Shown: piece after piece, positions 1 through 11,229 of the stretch | Numbering within the stretch: the first letter of the stretch is position 1 | Layout: each line of letters begins with the position of its first letter | Source of the DNA: Lucinisca nassula | Lineage: Eukaryota; Mollusca; Bivalvia; Lucinida; Lucinidae | Direction of reading: 5' to 3' | NCBI GenBank assembly: GCA_963580285.1 | Contig: OY757021.1 | Location: 96,772,149 to 96,836,148, forward strand | Length of the DNA: 64,000 nucleotides | Position numbers and translations under genes: made by a program | Notes under the pieces: generated by a model | Database searches by the model: none | The model's input: only the letters and a program-made list of their open reading frames with translations | Told to the model about the DNA's origin: nothing

Positions 1-640
1 TTACATTGACATTCTGTGCTTGAAATTTGAGATACATTACATTTATAATAATCGCCTTTTATTCATAGACAGTGATATGTTTTCATTTTTAGATTGCTGT
101 CCAGTACATGAGAATCTACTGTAACAAATTTTATACACAGTAAATACAGTAATGGAGTATAAGAGTGACAGATTTGATATCTGTTAGTACCCTAACAAAG
201 GTAAGTAATCTTTAACGGTTAAAAAAAAACATTCCACGATGCGATGCGCGTGTGTATGTTAATGTCGGATTTGGTCATGATACTTACCCTTGGCAGTTCT
301 ACTTCTATTTAACTGTGTTCTCAATGTTTGTTACTTTTTGAAACTGTGGGGATCTGATGTGACAATGTATGATCCACGCGCATTGATTTGTTGATCAGAC
401 AACTTGGATTCGATTTGTTCATGTTTTTATTTACTTCAGCAGTGCTTCATTTTCGATTTAATTCATTTCTTGGTACTGTTACACCTTGCAATTGGTGTAT
501 ACATTAGGCATACAATGAAGCTATGGAATGCATTGATTCACTAGTACATTCATCATATTATGCGTTACACAGTGTGCCGCCTGGAGATGCAGTTATTGAC
601 GTTATTGGTCGACGCTTCTCATCTCTATCTTGCGTTGTAC
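1..640. other. No gene recognised
   Basis: AT-rich sequence with no convincing exon, RNA gene or named repeat on either strand. Confidence 0.5.
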
Positions 641-915
641 CATTCATTCATCCATGCATTCATTCATTCATTTATCCATCCATCCATTCATTTATCCATT
701 CATCCATTTACCCTGTGGATGAGTTATATTTCAAACTATTCATTTGCTTTTGTCACATTCATTCATTCTTTCTTTCATTCATTCATTTATCCATTCATCC
801 ATTCATTTATCCATTCATCCATTTCCCCTGTCGATGAGTCATACTTTTGACTATTCCTTTGCTTTTGTCCCATTCATTCATTCATTTATCCATTCATCCA
901 TTCATTTATCCATAC
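641..915. repeat. CATT/ATCC microsatellite blocks
   Basis: Blocks of CATT and ATCC tetramers alternate with a non-repetitive spacer (starting CCCTGTGGATGAG near 709 and CCCCTGTCGATGAG near 824), giving a higher-order unit of about 116 bp. The open frames across it (Ser/His/Ile-rich in several frames) are a by-product of the stop-free tetramer and not genes. Confidence 0.85.
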
Positions 916-1392
916 AGTCAATATCCATTAATTTTATTTACTCATTTATTTACTGATCTATTTATTATCGATAGACCAATTTAGCATTGTTAATTGTTAG
1001 CCAAGATCAAAGCTAACATCTGACTTCAAACTGTAGACAATTCAAACACAATGCGATATCTTTCATATTCATGAGCTTTTACACAAAGACTTTTAAAAAT
1101 TGAAATTGTTAACTACTATTCTTGCATACAAGATTTGGTGGTTTATCAGTCTCATATGTAAGCCTGCCACTTTTGTCTACATTGTAATGTCGAGGACGAC
1201 ATTTTTCAAAGCAGGGAAATATGTCATAGGTTGTAATAAACACGTATAAAAGAGATATGTGTTCTGTTGTGTTTTAATTCCGTTTATGGCCTCTTTCCCC
1301 TTTCCTATAGTATCCTCGCATTACCCCACAACCGCCGTAGTAGTACCCATACAGTGTTTTACTAACCTGCTCACAAACTCACCTGTGTTAAA
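916..1392. other. No gene recognised
   Basis: AT-rich non-coding sequence. A few AATAAA-like hexamers occur, with no associated reading frame. Confidence 0.45.
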
Positions 1393-1536
1393 TATTTGAT
1401 CTGCATGATTATTTGCATGCCTCAATGCAGATCGCCTTTAGAGTTTGAAGTGAAGAGTTGTATTTTCATTCTCTTCAACTACTTCTTCATTCTTTGTCAA
1501 TAAATGTATTTATGATTGTACTTTATTGTATTGCAG
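1393..1536 (+). repeat. Direct repeat, copy 1
   Basis: A segment of about 144 bp, starting TATTTGATCTGCATGATT and ending TTTATTGTATTGCAG, recurs at 1790-1931 with few differences. It ends in an acceptor-like TTGCAG and contains CAATAAATG. I see no coding frame. It is probably the end of an unknown dispersed element. Confidence 0.7.
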
Positions 1537-1789
1537 GTTAGTACAATTGTATTTTATTACAGTCTATCTTTGAGCATCTTCGTGCATATGGATATTACAT
1601 GTTATTTATAGTGTCTTTTGTAGACATTAATGAGTGTGTATAACATGTCTTCCATACGCACATGATAAGGAATTTCACCTTTATCCTTTCATTAAGTTAT
1701 AAGTAATTATATAGCTGTTTTAGTATTATGAGTCATCTTTACTAAATGTACATGTATCTTTAAGAAATGTCATTTTGATATATATGTAT

Positions 1790-1931
1790 TATTTGATCTG
1801 CATGATTATTTGTATGCCTAAGGCAGATCGCCTTTAGAGTTTGAAGTGAAGAGTTGTATTTTCATTCTCTTCAAATACTTATTCATTCTATGTCAATAAA
1901 TGTATTATGATTGTACTTTATTGTATTGCAG
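1790..1931 (+). repeat. Direct repeat, copy 2
   Basis: Second copy of the 1393-1536 segment. The two copies share both end points, and the sequence diverges immediately after the shared TTGCAG. Confidence 0.7.
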
Positions 1932-2227
1932 CCATCATCGTGTAAATAAACGCCATATAACGTCAACAACAGGAGTCTTGCTTACTTGGTCCAAGAAGAA
2001 CCCATCTAGCTGTGACACACAACACCTCCGGTTAGTTTTGAAAGCTCCCACATGTATATTGTTTACAAAATAAAAGTAGTGCGGAAGTAGTTCCGGCAGT
2101 TGAATAGAATTGAAGCGCACTTATGTTAGTTGCCCGGGTCGGAACACCAGGGTGAGAACATAAATTTCTATCCCAGGGTAAAATCACGGATTTCCTTGTC
2201 TGGTGTGCAAGAAATTATTTTCCTTCT

Positions 2228-2330
2228 GCTGTGGGTACTCATTAGAACCGCCCAAATGAGGCGGTTCTAACGAGCACCAACAACCTAACTGAGGGGGTTC
2301 TAAGGAGTACCCACAACCTATGCTTGCAGT
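2228..2330. mobile_element. MITE family A fragment (hairpin core)
   Basis: Contains the family A core, GAACCGCC followed by its complement GGCGGTTC and flanked by GTGGGTACTC/GAGTACCCAC. The right half is partly duplicated (GGGGGTTCTAAGGAGTACC). The terminal repeats of the family are not recognisable here. Confidence 0.6.
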
Positions 2331-2506
2331 ATTAATAAGAAAATTATCACAAAATATCATTTTTCACCAGAAAAAAGTAACTAGTTTGGCACCAAGTATT
2401 AGCTTTTCCCAAAAGCTTGAGTCTACACTTAATACACGTTAATTTATGTAGTACTAAAATGACAATGCTTTGTTGTAATAATATGCCAGTTAATATATGA
2501 GCCAGA

Positions 2507-2736
2507 GCACGACAAAACCTACAATAAGACGTGAGCCCAGCGAAGAATCAGATCAGTCTGCGCATCCATTTAGTCTAACCAGAGACTTCTCTTGCTGCAT
2601 GAAGGAGCATTGGGCCTTTAGCTATCCTTAGAGCGCACAACGAAGACTCTGATCAAACTGCGCGGATGCGCAGGCTGATCTGAGTCTTCGTTGGGCGCAC
2701 ATGGCTTACTGAAGGTTTTGTCGTGCGCTGGCTCAT
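2507..2736. mobile_element. MITE family C, copy 1
   Basis: Element of 230 bp with near-perfect terminal inverted repeats: ATGAGCCAGAGCACGACAAA at the left, and TTTGTCGTGCGCTGGCTCAT at the right. Related copies lie at 33448-33688 and 61052-61292. The interior holds paired GAAGACTCTGATC/GATCTGAGTCTTCG hairpin arms. It has no coding capacity. Confidence 0.8.
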
Positions 2737-3305
2737 ATGTAAGTGTATAACAATCACAGATTACAAATAATGAATTCTAAATGCTCTCTCCAATGTGACA
2801 AAAAATCAAAACTACCAATCTTTAACTTACATCTACTTGCACTACATGCCTACATTTACGGTTTCTTTCATTTCGCATTTTAGGTTAACCTTTTTATTTC
2901 ACATTCTAGGTTAACCCAATGAAAAATAAAAAATCTTCCGAGCAGTAAGAACTAGATGTATGAAGAACTAGATGAGGGTGAAGTCAACATCTTGTAAACT
3001 ACGAATTTTTGTTTATTTTGCAAGCATGAGAGCAATCATGTATTTTCTTTCTTCCTCAATATGCTGCCATACGCCCTCGCCTCCAGGCCGTCGCGGACAT
3101 CCTAGGCAGGTGTACATTACACACACTCCAGATTTGCATGCTGAAAGCCTACACAGTAACCATACAATTACGGTACCGAGTATTTTAAAATACGTAAGGG
3201 GGTGTTGCAGTGTATCCAGCGTTTGGGTGTCCTTGGATGGAAAATAGTCTTGTCTATGAAAAGTGAAACCAGTCAATAGAAAACCAGTCACAATGACCGG
3301 TGACA
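2737..3305. other. No gene recognised
   Basis: Short open frames exist on both strands near 2972-3342. They overlap each other and have no recognisable domain or splice context. Confidence 0.45.
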
Positions 3306-3400
3306 GGACATCTCGGCCCCTAATAAACTCGGCCCCTGACAAACTCGGCCCCTAGCAAACTCGGCCCCTACAAACTCGGCCCCTGACAAACTCGGCCCCC
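3306..3400 (+). repeat. CTCGGCCCCT short tandem array, left arm
   Basis: Five to six copies of a 14-17 bp unit (ACTCGGCCCCTGACAA). The array begins GGACATCTCGGCCCC. The reverse complement of this arrangement, including GGGGCCGAGATGTCC at its end, lies at 11230-11340, so the two arrays form inverted arms about 8 kb apart. Confidence 0.8.
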
Positions 3401-3690
3401 AAAACTAGAATATGTATATTTAAATGTTGGAATTCAATTATTATCAAACTTTTACACATAATTTTAACGTACATACGCCTAATTACTTTTTGAACTAATT
3501 TTGATGAAATTATGAGCAACCCATATCACGAAATTAGCCATGAGTTCAATGGACCCAATGCCGTTGATTGAATCAGTGTATGACACACTGCTCTGGGTCC
3601 ACTCTCACTCAATCTCCGATGAAATTGATAAACTAACTGATTAAATGGCGTGTAGTTACATCTCTGGTGTAATTACATCTCTGACCCAAG

Positions 3691-3796
3691 GGGGTCGCTA
3701 AACTGTTGGGTAAGCTCAAGATACATAAGGCATCTGGGCCTGACGACCTGAATGCCAGGGTACTTAAGGAATGTAGTGTTGAAATCTCTCTTTTCA
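3691..3796 (+). pseudogene. CR1-like LINE RT fragment (N-terminal)
   Basis: One frame reads LLGKLKIHKASGPDDLNARV, followed by LKECS. This resembles the start of LINE reverse transcriptases (the K-A-x-G-P-D segment of RT motif 1 to 2). The frame stops at about 3798, where sequence of the next LINE begins. Pieces of what looks like the same kind of element continue at 8770 and 10691, so this is the 5'-most surviving part of a broken copy. About 150 residues of RT between this piece and the next are missing. Confidence 0.6.
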
Positions 3797-3857
3797 GCTA
3801 CTGACGAGTGAATATCTTTCTCTTGCAGATTTTCCAGGCGGATTACAGAGGATTTTA

Positions 3858-4036
3858 ATTGTGTTTTAATTGTGTTTGTGCTATTGTGTCACTGCAATAT
3901 TGGATAATTGCAATATTGGATAATTATATTTGTTTAATACAGATAACATTTGTGTTTGTGATTGTGCTTTTGTGCTATTGTGTCATTGTAATACTGGGAT
4001 ATTGGATAATTATATTTGTTTATTACAGATAACATA
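3858..4036 (+). repeat. LINE 5' leader repeat, two copies
   Basis: Two copies of a unit of about 110 bp containing GCTATTGTGTCA, TTGGATAATTATATTTGTTT and ACAGATAACAT. The second runs directly into the ORF1 region. Repeated leaders are common in LINE promoters. The assignment as a promoter is inference. Confidence 0.5.
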
Positions 4037-4130
4037 GAGGTTAGTGCCCTTATTGATACCAACTATCATACACTGTTTGCTTATATACTCCTATATCACA
4101 TTTTTGGAAGTTATTTTATTAAAGGTAAAC

Positions 4131-6220
4131 ATGAGTATGAACATTAGCAACTCATCCCAAACCTTGGAGACCATGATCAATACCATGATCAACACCCCAT
4201 TACCTGTATCTCCATGCTCCCCAAACTCTAGGGACAGCTCATACGGTCGGGGAGATGGGGACCTGACCATCATGGTGGAAACTCCCAATATCAGCATCTC
4301 AAGTCCCGGGACTTCAATCTTGTCGGGATCCGAAACCTCTGGGTCACTTTCCCCCTCCCCCTCCCAGGATAGAAGCCCGCGGACCTTGCCGAGGTCGCTT
4401 CCGGTCTAACCTCCCCTGTCATGACAGAATCCCACCAGTCCCACCCACAAGGCAAGAGCCCTCAGACCTTAGGGACTATGGCGCAGTCACCCTCTCAAGA
4501 GACCCCAAGCCCAGCCATTCCAGGAAGCCCAAATACCAGCTCCAGCACTCCTAAGCCCCAAAGAAGAAAAGCAACCGCCACTAGACCCACCGGGGTCACG
4601 GCGGCTGGGCCTATCATAATGGGGGGGATTAGCATAACCCACACCACCGCCAAATCCCCCAAATTTTATACCCCTAAAACCAGCCCCACAGTCAACCTAC
4701 AGTCCAATTCAATTCAAAACCCGGCTACCCCTTTAACTCTTAAAAAGAGGAAACAGGTCGACAGATCCCCCCTCTCCCCAGACGACCAGCCCAAACGAGC
4801 CAACGTAGGCATCTCCCCCATCAACCCCAATGAAGGGGACGATTCCTTTGATCGCTCCTTGCAGAATGTAGTCAATATGGCAGTCAACAACATGAGCTGC
4901 CATGGATCCAATGGAAGCCCAAACACTACACCCTCCCCAAGCCCACCCCGATCTCCACCACTATCCCCATCCCTCACCTACGTCACCATTACAAAGGTCG
5001 GGGGACCCATCTCAAAGTCAGAAAGGAAAGAAACTATCAGGGACTTCACATCCTTTCTTAAATACGACAATATAAAATACACCCTTGGACCAGAAGGTAA
5101 CCCCGGGATCACCTTCAAAATAACAAGCCAGGCCACCCATAAAGCAAAACAGTACACAGCCAACCACAGGCTGTCCTTCGAACCAAAAGCTCAGCTGTCA
5201 GGCAGCCCCCCAGTTGGCAGAAAAAGTGGTCCAAAGACCCAAAGACCCGACCCTCCAATAAACTCCAATACCGGCACTGGCATTCTCAAAAGCACAGGCG
5301 TCATCGAAAATGTCCCCATAGCCACTGACCTACATGTACAAGAGCTGAAGGTCAAACTCAACACAAGTGGGCACAACATAATAAAAACAAAACGTGTGCT
5401 TACAAGAAACAAAAAACCAACCAGGGTAGTGAAAGTGACCTTTCAAGAAAAGCAGCTGATAGGACCTACTTAATCCAACCGTGCAGGGTACCGTACATAC
5501 GGTGCAACTCCTGCCAGTCTAATGGTCATTCCGCGGGGAAGTGCCCAAACAAAATAAAAGTCTGCCCCCACTGTAGCATGTGGCACTCCCATCACCAATG
5601 CCAAGTCAACTATAGATATAGGAAATGTCCAAACTACGGGAGGGGGGGGGGCACACGGTGCAGCTCACCCCCAGTGCCCTACCTTCCTCACATACAAAAG
5701 GAAGGTAGATACCCTTAACAGAATAACCAGGGAGGAATGGAACATTAGGCGTATACAGGAGTCCGTCGTTCATGTTGCACACCCATTGGACGATGCCCCC
5801 ACTCATAACCCCACCCAAACACCTCCCACTATAACCCAGATGCAGACACGGCCCATAGCCAGCCCATCAGTACCAAATTATCCCATACATAAACCTAATC
5901 CTAACCCTAGCCATACACCCAGCCATAACCAAACGTATGTTACAACAGAACAACTCATCACCATCCTCGTTGAGGTGATGAAATTGGATAAATTGACCCT
6001 AGCCCCAAAAGACAAAGCGAAAGCAGTGGGAAATATCGTCAGAACCCACACCCACATAAACCCACACCTGAGTACAAACATAACAGACACCCCGGCTAGA
6101 CAAAGAACGCACTGCCATACAAATGCCACCAACAGGCGTATAGCAGCACTAAGAGCAGACAACCCAACTCCCATGGATACCTCACCACCCAACCCAACAA
6201 ACCCGACCCCAAGCCCATAG
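4131..6220 (+). pseudogene. LINE ORF1 (gag-like, CCHC zinc knuckles)
   Basis: Nucleic-acid-binding gag-like protein of the LINE, expected to coat element RNA. The start at 4131 (MSMNISNSS) gives a Ser/Pro/Thr-rich N-terminal half. The frame shifts near 4385 and again near 5466. The region after 5466 reads CNSCQSNGHSAGKC, an exact CX2CX4HX4C knuckle, then CPHCSMWHSHHQC, a second variant knuckle. A third knuckle begins at CPNYG, but a G-run near 5640 breaks the frame there and the second Cys is Tyr. The tail 5700-6220 (YKRKVDTLNRITREEWNIRR, then Pro/Thr/Asn-rich) finishes the ORF. Three frameshifts make it non-functional. Confidence 0.75.
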
Positions 6221-6264
6221 ACATTCCGACCCCCACCCACCCGACCCTTTAAGGATATATAATG

Positions 6265-8772
6265 GCGGACTCCACTGCAAAACCACCCCCTCCACCAGCC
6301 TCCCGACTGACGTTCTGCAGTGGAACTCCCGTAGCGCTGTCAATTTACAACAACTTAGAGCCTTTCTAGATGAAAAAAACAATATCCCCCCACGCTATAT
6401 GCCTACAAGAAACCTGGTTCAAAGATAATAAAAGAACCCCTACGATACCGACATTCAAACTTGCCGCCATCTCCAACAGACAGGAAAAAGGAGGAGGTGG
6501 CGTAGCCATTTATATGAAAGATAACATCCCCTTCGAAAAGCTAGACCTAAATATCAATGACCCCACTTTTGAATCGTGCGCTGTCACCATCCATCTGAAA
6601 AACTGTAAAGTAGCCTTGATAAACTGTTACGTCCCGCCCAGCAATAAAAACGCAACAAAAGAACTAGATAGACTAAGAAAACTTTTTGACCATATCCCAC
6701 ACCAAAGCTACATACTTGTAGGTGACTTTAACGCCCATGACACGCTATGGAGCCCAAAGCAGAACCCAAGGGGGAAGGCACTATCAGTGTTATTACTTGA
6801 ATACGGGACTACCATCCTCAATGATGGGGCACCAACCATGGCAGAAACTGAATCTTCACCTGACATCACCATAGCCACCCCAAACCTCTCAGCCCGCTCA
6901 GAATGGTATACCCTTGACAATTCCTGTGGTAGTGACCATCTCCCCATTTTGTCCAAATATAATGCCAAATACAACACCACGGGAGCAGCCGTTTCCCAAA
7001 AAATGGAACCTAAACAAGGCCGACTGGGATCTCTTTAAAAAAATATCTGCTCACAAAAATTAGAAATTAGTGACAGCCAAACCATAGACGAAATTGCCAA
7101 CCAGTTTACGTCCACCCTAAAAGAGATCTGTGACAGTACAATTCCAACGACCTCAGTTAAACATAAAAAACTACTCCCACCCTGGTGGAATTAAGATTGT
7201 AGGAAAGCCATAAATCAACGCGAGCAAGCGAGGAAGAAATACTTGAAAAATAGAACTTCCGAGCTTAAGAATAACTACAATAAAACTAAGGCACACGCTA
7301 GAACCACCCTACAAATAGCACAAAAACAAGGGTGGCAAGAAATAGTCAACAAACTTAACCATAAGACCACTAGTAAGAAAATGTGGTCTACTTTTAATAA
7401 ATTTAGGGGTAAACCTACTGAAAAGATAAACTGTATCAAAATTAACGGCCAGACCATAACTAATGATAGAGAGAAAGCAGACGCCCTTGCCAACCACTAC
7501 CATAATATGTCGAAAACCTCCAACCAAGATCCTGCCTTCCAAACAATAAAAGAGACCGAGGAGAGAACCTTCAACCAATCTCTCACTGACCTCTTCAACG
7601 ATGACCGAAGAAGCAGTAACCTGAACTGCGACTTCACCCTATTTGAACTTAATGAGGCTCTGCAGAGTAAACGCAGCACAGCTCCAGGAGCGGACAAAAT
7701 TCATTATGAAATGCTGAAACAGCTCCCACCAGATAGCAAACAAAAACTCTTAGACCTCATAAACACTTCCTGGCGTAGAGGAGAAGTCCCCACACAATGG
7801 AAACTAGCCACAACAATCCCAATAAGAAAACCCCTTAAGGGTAAGCTGGATCCACAATCATATCGACCCATCTCCCTCACCTCATGCACATGTAAAACTA
7901 TGGAAACCATGATCGCCAAACGCCTCTCCAACTATCTAGAAGCTAATAATATCATCTCAGACAACCAATCAGGCTTCAGGCCTAACAGATCCACAACTGA
8001 TCAACTTGTCCGACTGGAATCAGAAATAAACATGGCTTTCATGGAACACAAAATCCTAGTAGCGGTAGCCCTCGATCTTGAAAAGGCCTTTGACCTCATG
8101 TGGTCAACCGGCACCATAACCAAACTAAAGGAATACGGAATAAGCGGAAACATGCTAAAGTGGATCCATAGCTTTCTCAAGGATAGAAAAATTCAAACCC
8201 GAGTTGGGGACAATACCTCAGAGGAAATAATCCTGGAAAAAGGCTGCCCCCAAGGCTCAGTACTAAGTCCCATACTCTTTCACGTAATTGTTAACACCCT
8301 TCACGAGGCCCTGAAACCACATAATAATATAGGCCTGTCACAGTTTGCCGATGATAGCGCGGTGTGGGGGAAACGCTCTACTCTAGAACTGGCGGTCAAA
8401 GACCTACAATCAGTTCTAAGAGAAATCGAAACCTGGGCACTAAGATGGGGATTCAAAGTATCAAACCTAAAGACTAAAGCAATCATATTCAGCAAACGAC
8501 GAAATCTGAAGACCACTCAAAACAAACTATACCTCTTTGGTAGGGAAATAGAATGGGCCCAGAACATCAAATTTCTGGGCATGATCCTCGACAAACATCT
8601 GACTTGGAGAGATCACATTAAAGATCTCAAAGAAAGATGTGAAAAAGACCTGAACCTACTACGAGTAGTGTCAGGTACCACCTTTGGAGCTGATAAAAAG
8701 ACACTCCTGATCCTATACAAAGCCCTTATTCTTAGTAAGCTAGACTATGGAGCCCAGGCTTACAACTTATGA
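6265..8772 (+). pseudogene. LINE ORF2: APE endonuclease and reverse transcriptase
   Basis: Encodes target-nicking endonuclease and RT. Endonuclease: LQWNSRSAVNL near 6310, a frameshift in a C-run near 6390, then ICLQETWF, LVGDFNAHDTLWS and GSDHLPI, the usual APE landmarks. Past 7038 the frame is broken, and an in-frame stop follows PWWN near 7193. RT runs openly 7243-8772: APGADKI, YRPISLTSC, GFRPNRST, VALDLEKAFD (motif A, catalytic Asp), GCPQGSVLSP (motif B), QFADDSAVW (motif C, catalytic Asp pair at 8350-8355), then the KFLGMILD region. The thumb is cut short and no RNase H or further C-terminal domain remains. The RT core looks intact, but the element is dead because of the upstream breaks and the truncation. 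Confidence 0.85.
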
Positions 8773-9018
8773 TCTCCCGGTCCGTCTGTTTACTGATGAT
8801 TGTGTCCTGTATAGGAGCATTCATTCTCCTTCTGACTGTCTTATTTTACAAGATGACCTGGATCAACTTGCTCAGTGGTAGGCCGATTGGAATATGAAGT
8901 TCAATGTGGCCAAATGTTATTCAATGAGAGTGTCACGACACCCTCCGGACAAGCGAATTAAGTTTGACTATACTCTTCTCCAGCAAATTTTGGTGCATGT
9001 TCAATCCGCCAAATATTT
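8770..9018 (+). pseudogene. CR1-like LINE RT fragment (motif C region)
   Basis: Reads LFTDDCVLYRSIHSPSDC, then LQDDLDQLAQW, a TAG stop, ADWNMKFNVAKCYSMRVS and finally VQSAKYL. This is the RT segment after motif C (usual FADD, here FTDD) up to the conserved KYLG. It begins exactly where the preceding LINE ends and is cut at 9018 by a Penelope-like insertion; the frame resumes at 10691. One internal stop. Confidence 0.75.
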
Positions 9019-9698
9019 GGTATATATTTACATTTCCAGTGTAAAGTAGAAGTAAAACAAAGATCAGGAATTGATTTAATTAACTTACTCCATCCATAAA
9101 AGACACCAAAGGGAAAGAAATACAAACATTAAGCGACCAGACCATAATGGAAACCTAAACAAAGGAAGGCCATATGGACAGTTACTTTCCCACAAAATGG
9201 CCATATGGCCATCCAAAATTAAAAGACACAAGTGAAACACACAGTAAGTAACAAACCACAGCATAAATAAATCGCCACAGAAGAGCCGCCTTGGAACGGT
9301 CAGTGGAAGATTTCCACTGGGGGGCTTAAATCGATTTTACGTGGCCACAATCCTCGCCCTTACTTCCGTCGCGATTTAGACAAATAATTTGTTAAGTCCG
9401 CATGAAGGCCTCCTAACTCATCAGTGCAACATCTCCGTGAACACAGAAATCAAAGAACCACAGAGGTGAGACAACGGTGAGGACTCGACAGCAAGAAACC
9501 ACTGAAATGCTGGAGCAAAAGAAAACCAACAGTTAGACTCCGATGAGCCGGAGCAGAGACAGAGCATCAGGCACCAACCAACATTATCTCTTTAATTTTC
9601 AATAAGCCTTTACGTTGGAGCCGTCATAGAATCTGAGGCCTGACCCACCGGCGTGCAATTAAAGAGGGAAGCAAAGTTGCCAACCGTGATTGGGTTAA

Positions 9699-10346
9699 CT
9701 ACCATGCATGCAGTCTGTCGTATAATATCCATGTTGTACCCAATCTTTTTATATCGAAGAATGATTTTACGAAATTGGGTGCTGAAGTCATTGCGGTTAT
9801 ATATTTTCTGAATTTATATACTAAGTCACCATAAAATTCGGGTTCCGATAGACCTTGTTGCAGAAGAGATTTAAGTCCAATATTGAATTTTGAAATTAAA
9901 TCAGAATGGCGTCTATAAAATTTTGAAAAGGCTTTGCGTAGTTTATGGTACCGATAACCCTGATTAAGGAGTTTAGCCGTTAATAATTTATTACGAGTGT
10001 TGAAGTCAGTTACATGACTACACACTCTAGCAAATCGAATTAATTGCGAAATATAAACGCCATAGGATGGCGCACGAGGAACATCACCATCCAAAAAAGG
10101 AAAATTTACAATCTCAAAATGAAAGTCATCGCGTTTATCATAAATTTTGCACGAAACAAATCCATCTACAATAGATAGATGTAAATCCAAAAACGGGGCC
10201 TCGGTATCAGAAGAATTTGCTTTATTTAACTGAAGTTCTAGGGGGTAAATCTGACTGATCAAACCATCAAAATAGGTATTATCAATATTTAATAAATCAT
10301 CTAATGTAAAGTCTAATGTAAACCTATAGAAAACAGTTGCGTTCAT
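9699..10346 (-). pseudogene. RT-like ORF of Penelope-like element (C-terminal part)
   Basis: An open frame of 215 residues. Order of features: FTLDDLLNIDN (matching the position of the YxDD catalytic box, here degenerate), ELQLNKANSS, APFLDLHLSIVDGFVSCKIY, then YDKRDDF, APSYGVYISQLIRFARVCS, and NKLLTAKLLNQGY. The sequence FLD...LY.K..D followed by P.SY..Q..R..R.CS and an LL..GY segment follows the layout of Penelope-type RT after motif C. The palm motifs upstream are missing, so this is a 5'-truncated remnant. A shorter copy lies at 51308-51661. Confidence 0.6.
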
Positions 10347-10578
10347 ACTTCCATGAACTTAACGAATCACATGATTTTCAGTGACGTTAAGTGACGTCAT
10401 TCTAAACCATTATTCTCTAGGGGCGTTAATGACGTCAACGCTGCTCCGCTCATTGTAGAAACACAGCTTGTAAATGTTTTTCAGCTTTAAAAATTTGCCC
10501 TACAAGCATTTTTTTCGCCCAGTGATGAGGGGCATATATATAACTTAATTTTTCTGCTTTTCATGAAAGTATGAACGA

Positions 10579-10646
10579 CAGTGGGTCGCTAGCAAAGTTT
10601 ACATGAACCCCTTTGGGGATTCATTTACTTTGCACGCGACCCACTG
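10579..10646. repeat. Hairpin with 30-bp arms
   Basis: CAGTGGGTCGC...GCAAAGT...CATGAACCCC is followed after TTT by its near complement GGGGATTCATTTACTTTGC...GCGACCCACTG. It lies at the 5' side of the Penelope-like element. Structural role unknown. Confidence 0.6.
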
Positions 10647-10690
10647 CGTTCATACTTCCATGAACTGCAGAAAAATAAAATTCATTTCTT

Positions 10691-11060
10691 AACACAATCA
10701 CTGACGATCTTGATTGGGGTCAACAAATCTCTGAGATTACATCTAAAGCAACTAGGACTTTAGGGTTCCTTAGACGTAATTTGGCCTTTGCACGTAGGCA
10801 GACAAAGGATGTTGCATATAAAACATCGGTTGGCCCTCAACTTATGCATCACCCATTCGGTATCCCTATGTTAAAAACAGATTCAGCAGGTGGAGAAGGG
10901 GCAGAGGACAGCTACTCGATGGATCTGCAGGCGATGGCAAAATAGAAGAAGCGTCGGTGACATGCTTAATGAGCAAGAGTGGCCGTCCATGGAGGCCCGT
11001 CATGAGCAGTCCCCTTTAACCTTCTTCTATAAGAGACACTCTGATACAGTGATGTCAAAC
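10691..11060 (+). pseudogene. CR1-like LINE C-terminal fragment
   Basis: Continues the fragment at 8770-9018: ITDDLDWGQQISEITSKAT, then RTLGFLRRNLAF and KDVAYKT. After a frameshift near 10830 it reads EKGQRTATRWICRRW, then SVGDMLNEQEWPSMEARHEQ and LTFFYK. This is the usual RT thumb/C-terminal segment of this LINE type. Coding similarity fades by 11060; sequence from there to 11229 is not recognised. Confidence 0.75.
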
Positions 11061-11229
11061 TCAATTCCAACACATTCCAATTACAGCATCGGTTTCCGCG
11101 ATCTTTTATCATGGATAAGGTTTCGTATTAAAAACGATAAATATGCTCAAACTATCTGTGAACCATATCCACCTTCCAAATCGCTTCTCGGAAACAAAAC
11201 ACATAGTATTTTAGGACCTAAATGCTGCT

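Larger units (their letters stand above)
3797..8769 (+). mobile_element. LINE, I/Nimb-like, 3'-truncated and decayed
   Basis: Non-LTR retrotransposon with a repetitive 5' leader, a gag-like ORF1 with CCHC knuckles, and an ORF2 with apurinic-type endonuclease followed by RT. Several frameshifts and stops show it is dead. It stops abruptly within the RT thumb (KALILSKLDYGAQAYN), where it joins RT sequence of another LINE in the same orientation. The left boundary is approximate. Clade placement (Nimb or another I/jockey-group member) comes from motif style only and would need a phylogeny. Confidence 0.8.
9019..10690 (-). mobile_element. Penelope-like element inserted in a LINE
   Basis: The insertion splits the CR1-like LINE between KYL (9018) and ITDDLDWG (10691 onward). 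The minus strand carries an RT-like ORF (10346-9699) followed by a non-coding tail ending near 9040 in GATCAGGAATTGATTT. Tail or body copies recur at 36680-37603, 50580-51662, 57868-58158 and 62539-62627. The 5' side (10346-10690) holds a 30-bp-arm hairpin and two copies of GCGTTCATACTTCCATGAAC. Classification as Penelope-like rests on ORF layout. Confidence 0.65.

Noticed and set aside
523..956. Overlapping Ser/His/Ile-rich open frames
   Set aside because: They follow from the CATT/ATCC microsatellite, which lacks stops in several frames.
3013..3342. 109-residue minus-strand ORF
   Set aside because: It extends into the CTCGGCCCCT array and overlaps another frame. No recognisable family.
9410..9460. 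CTGATGAG on the minus strand of the Penelope-like tail, as a hammerhead candidate
   Set aside because: No GAAA follows at the required distance, no stem II can form, and the motif is not kept in the copy at 37040.
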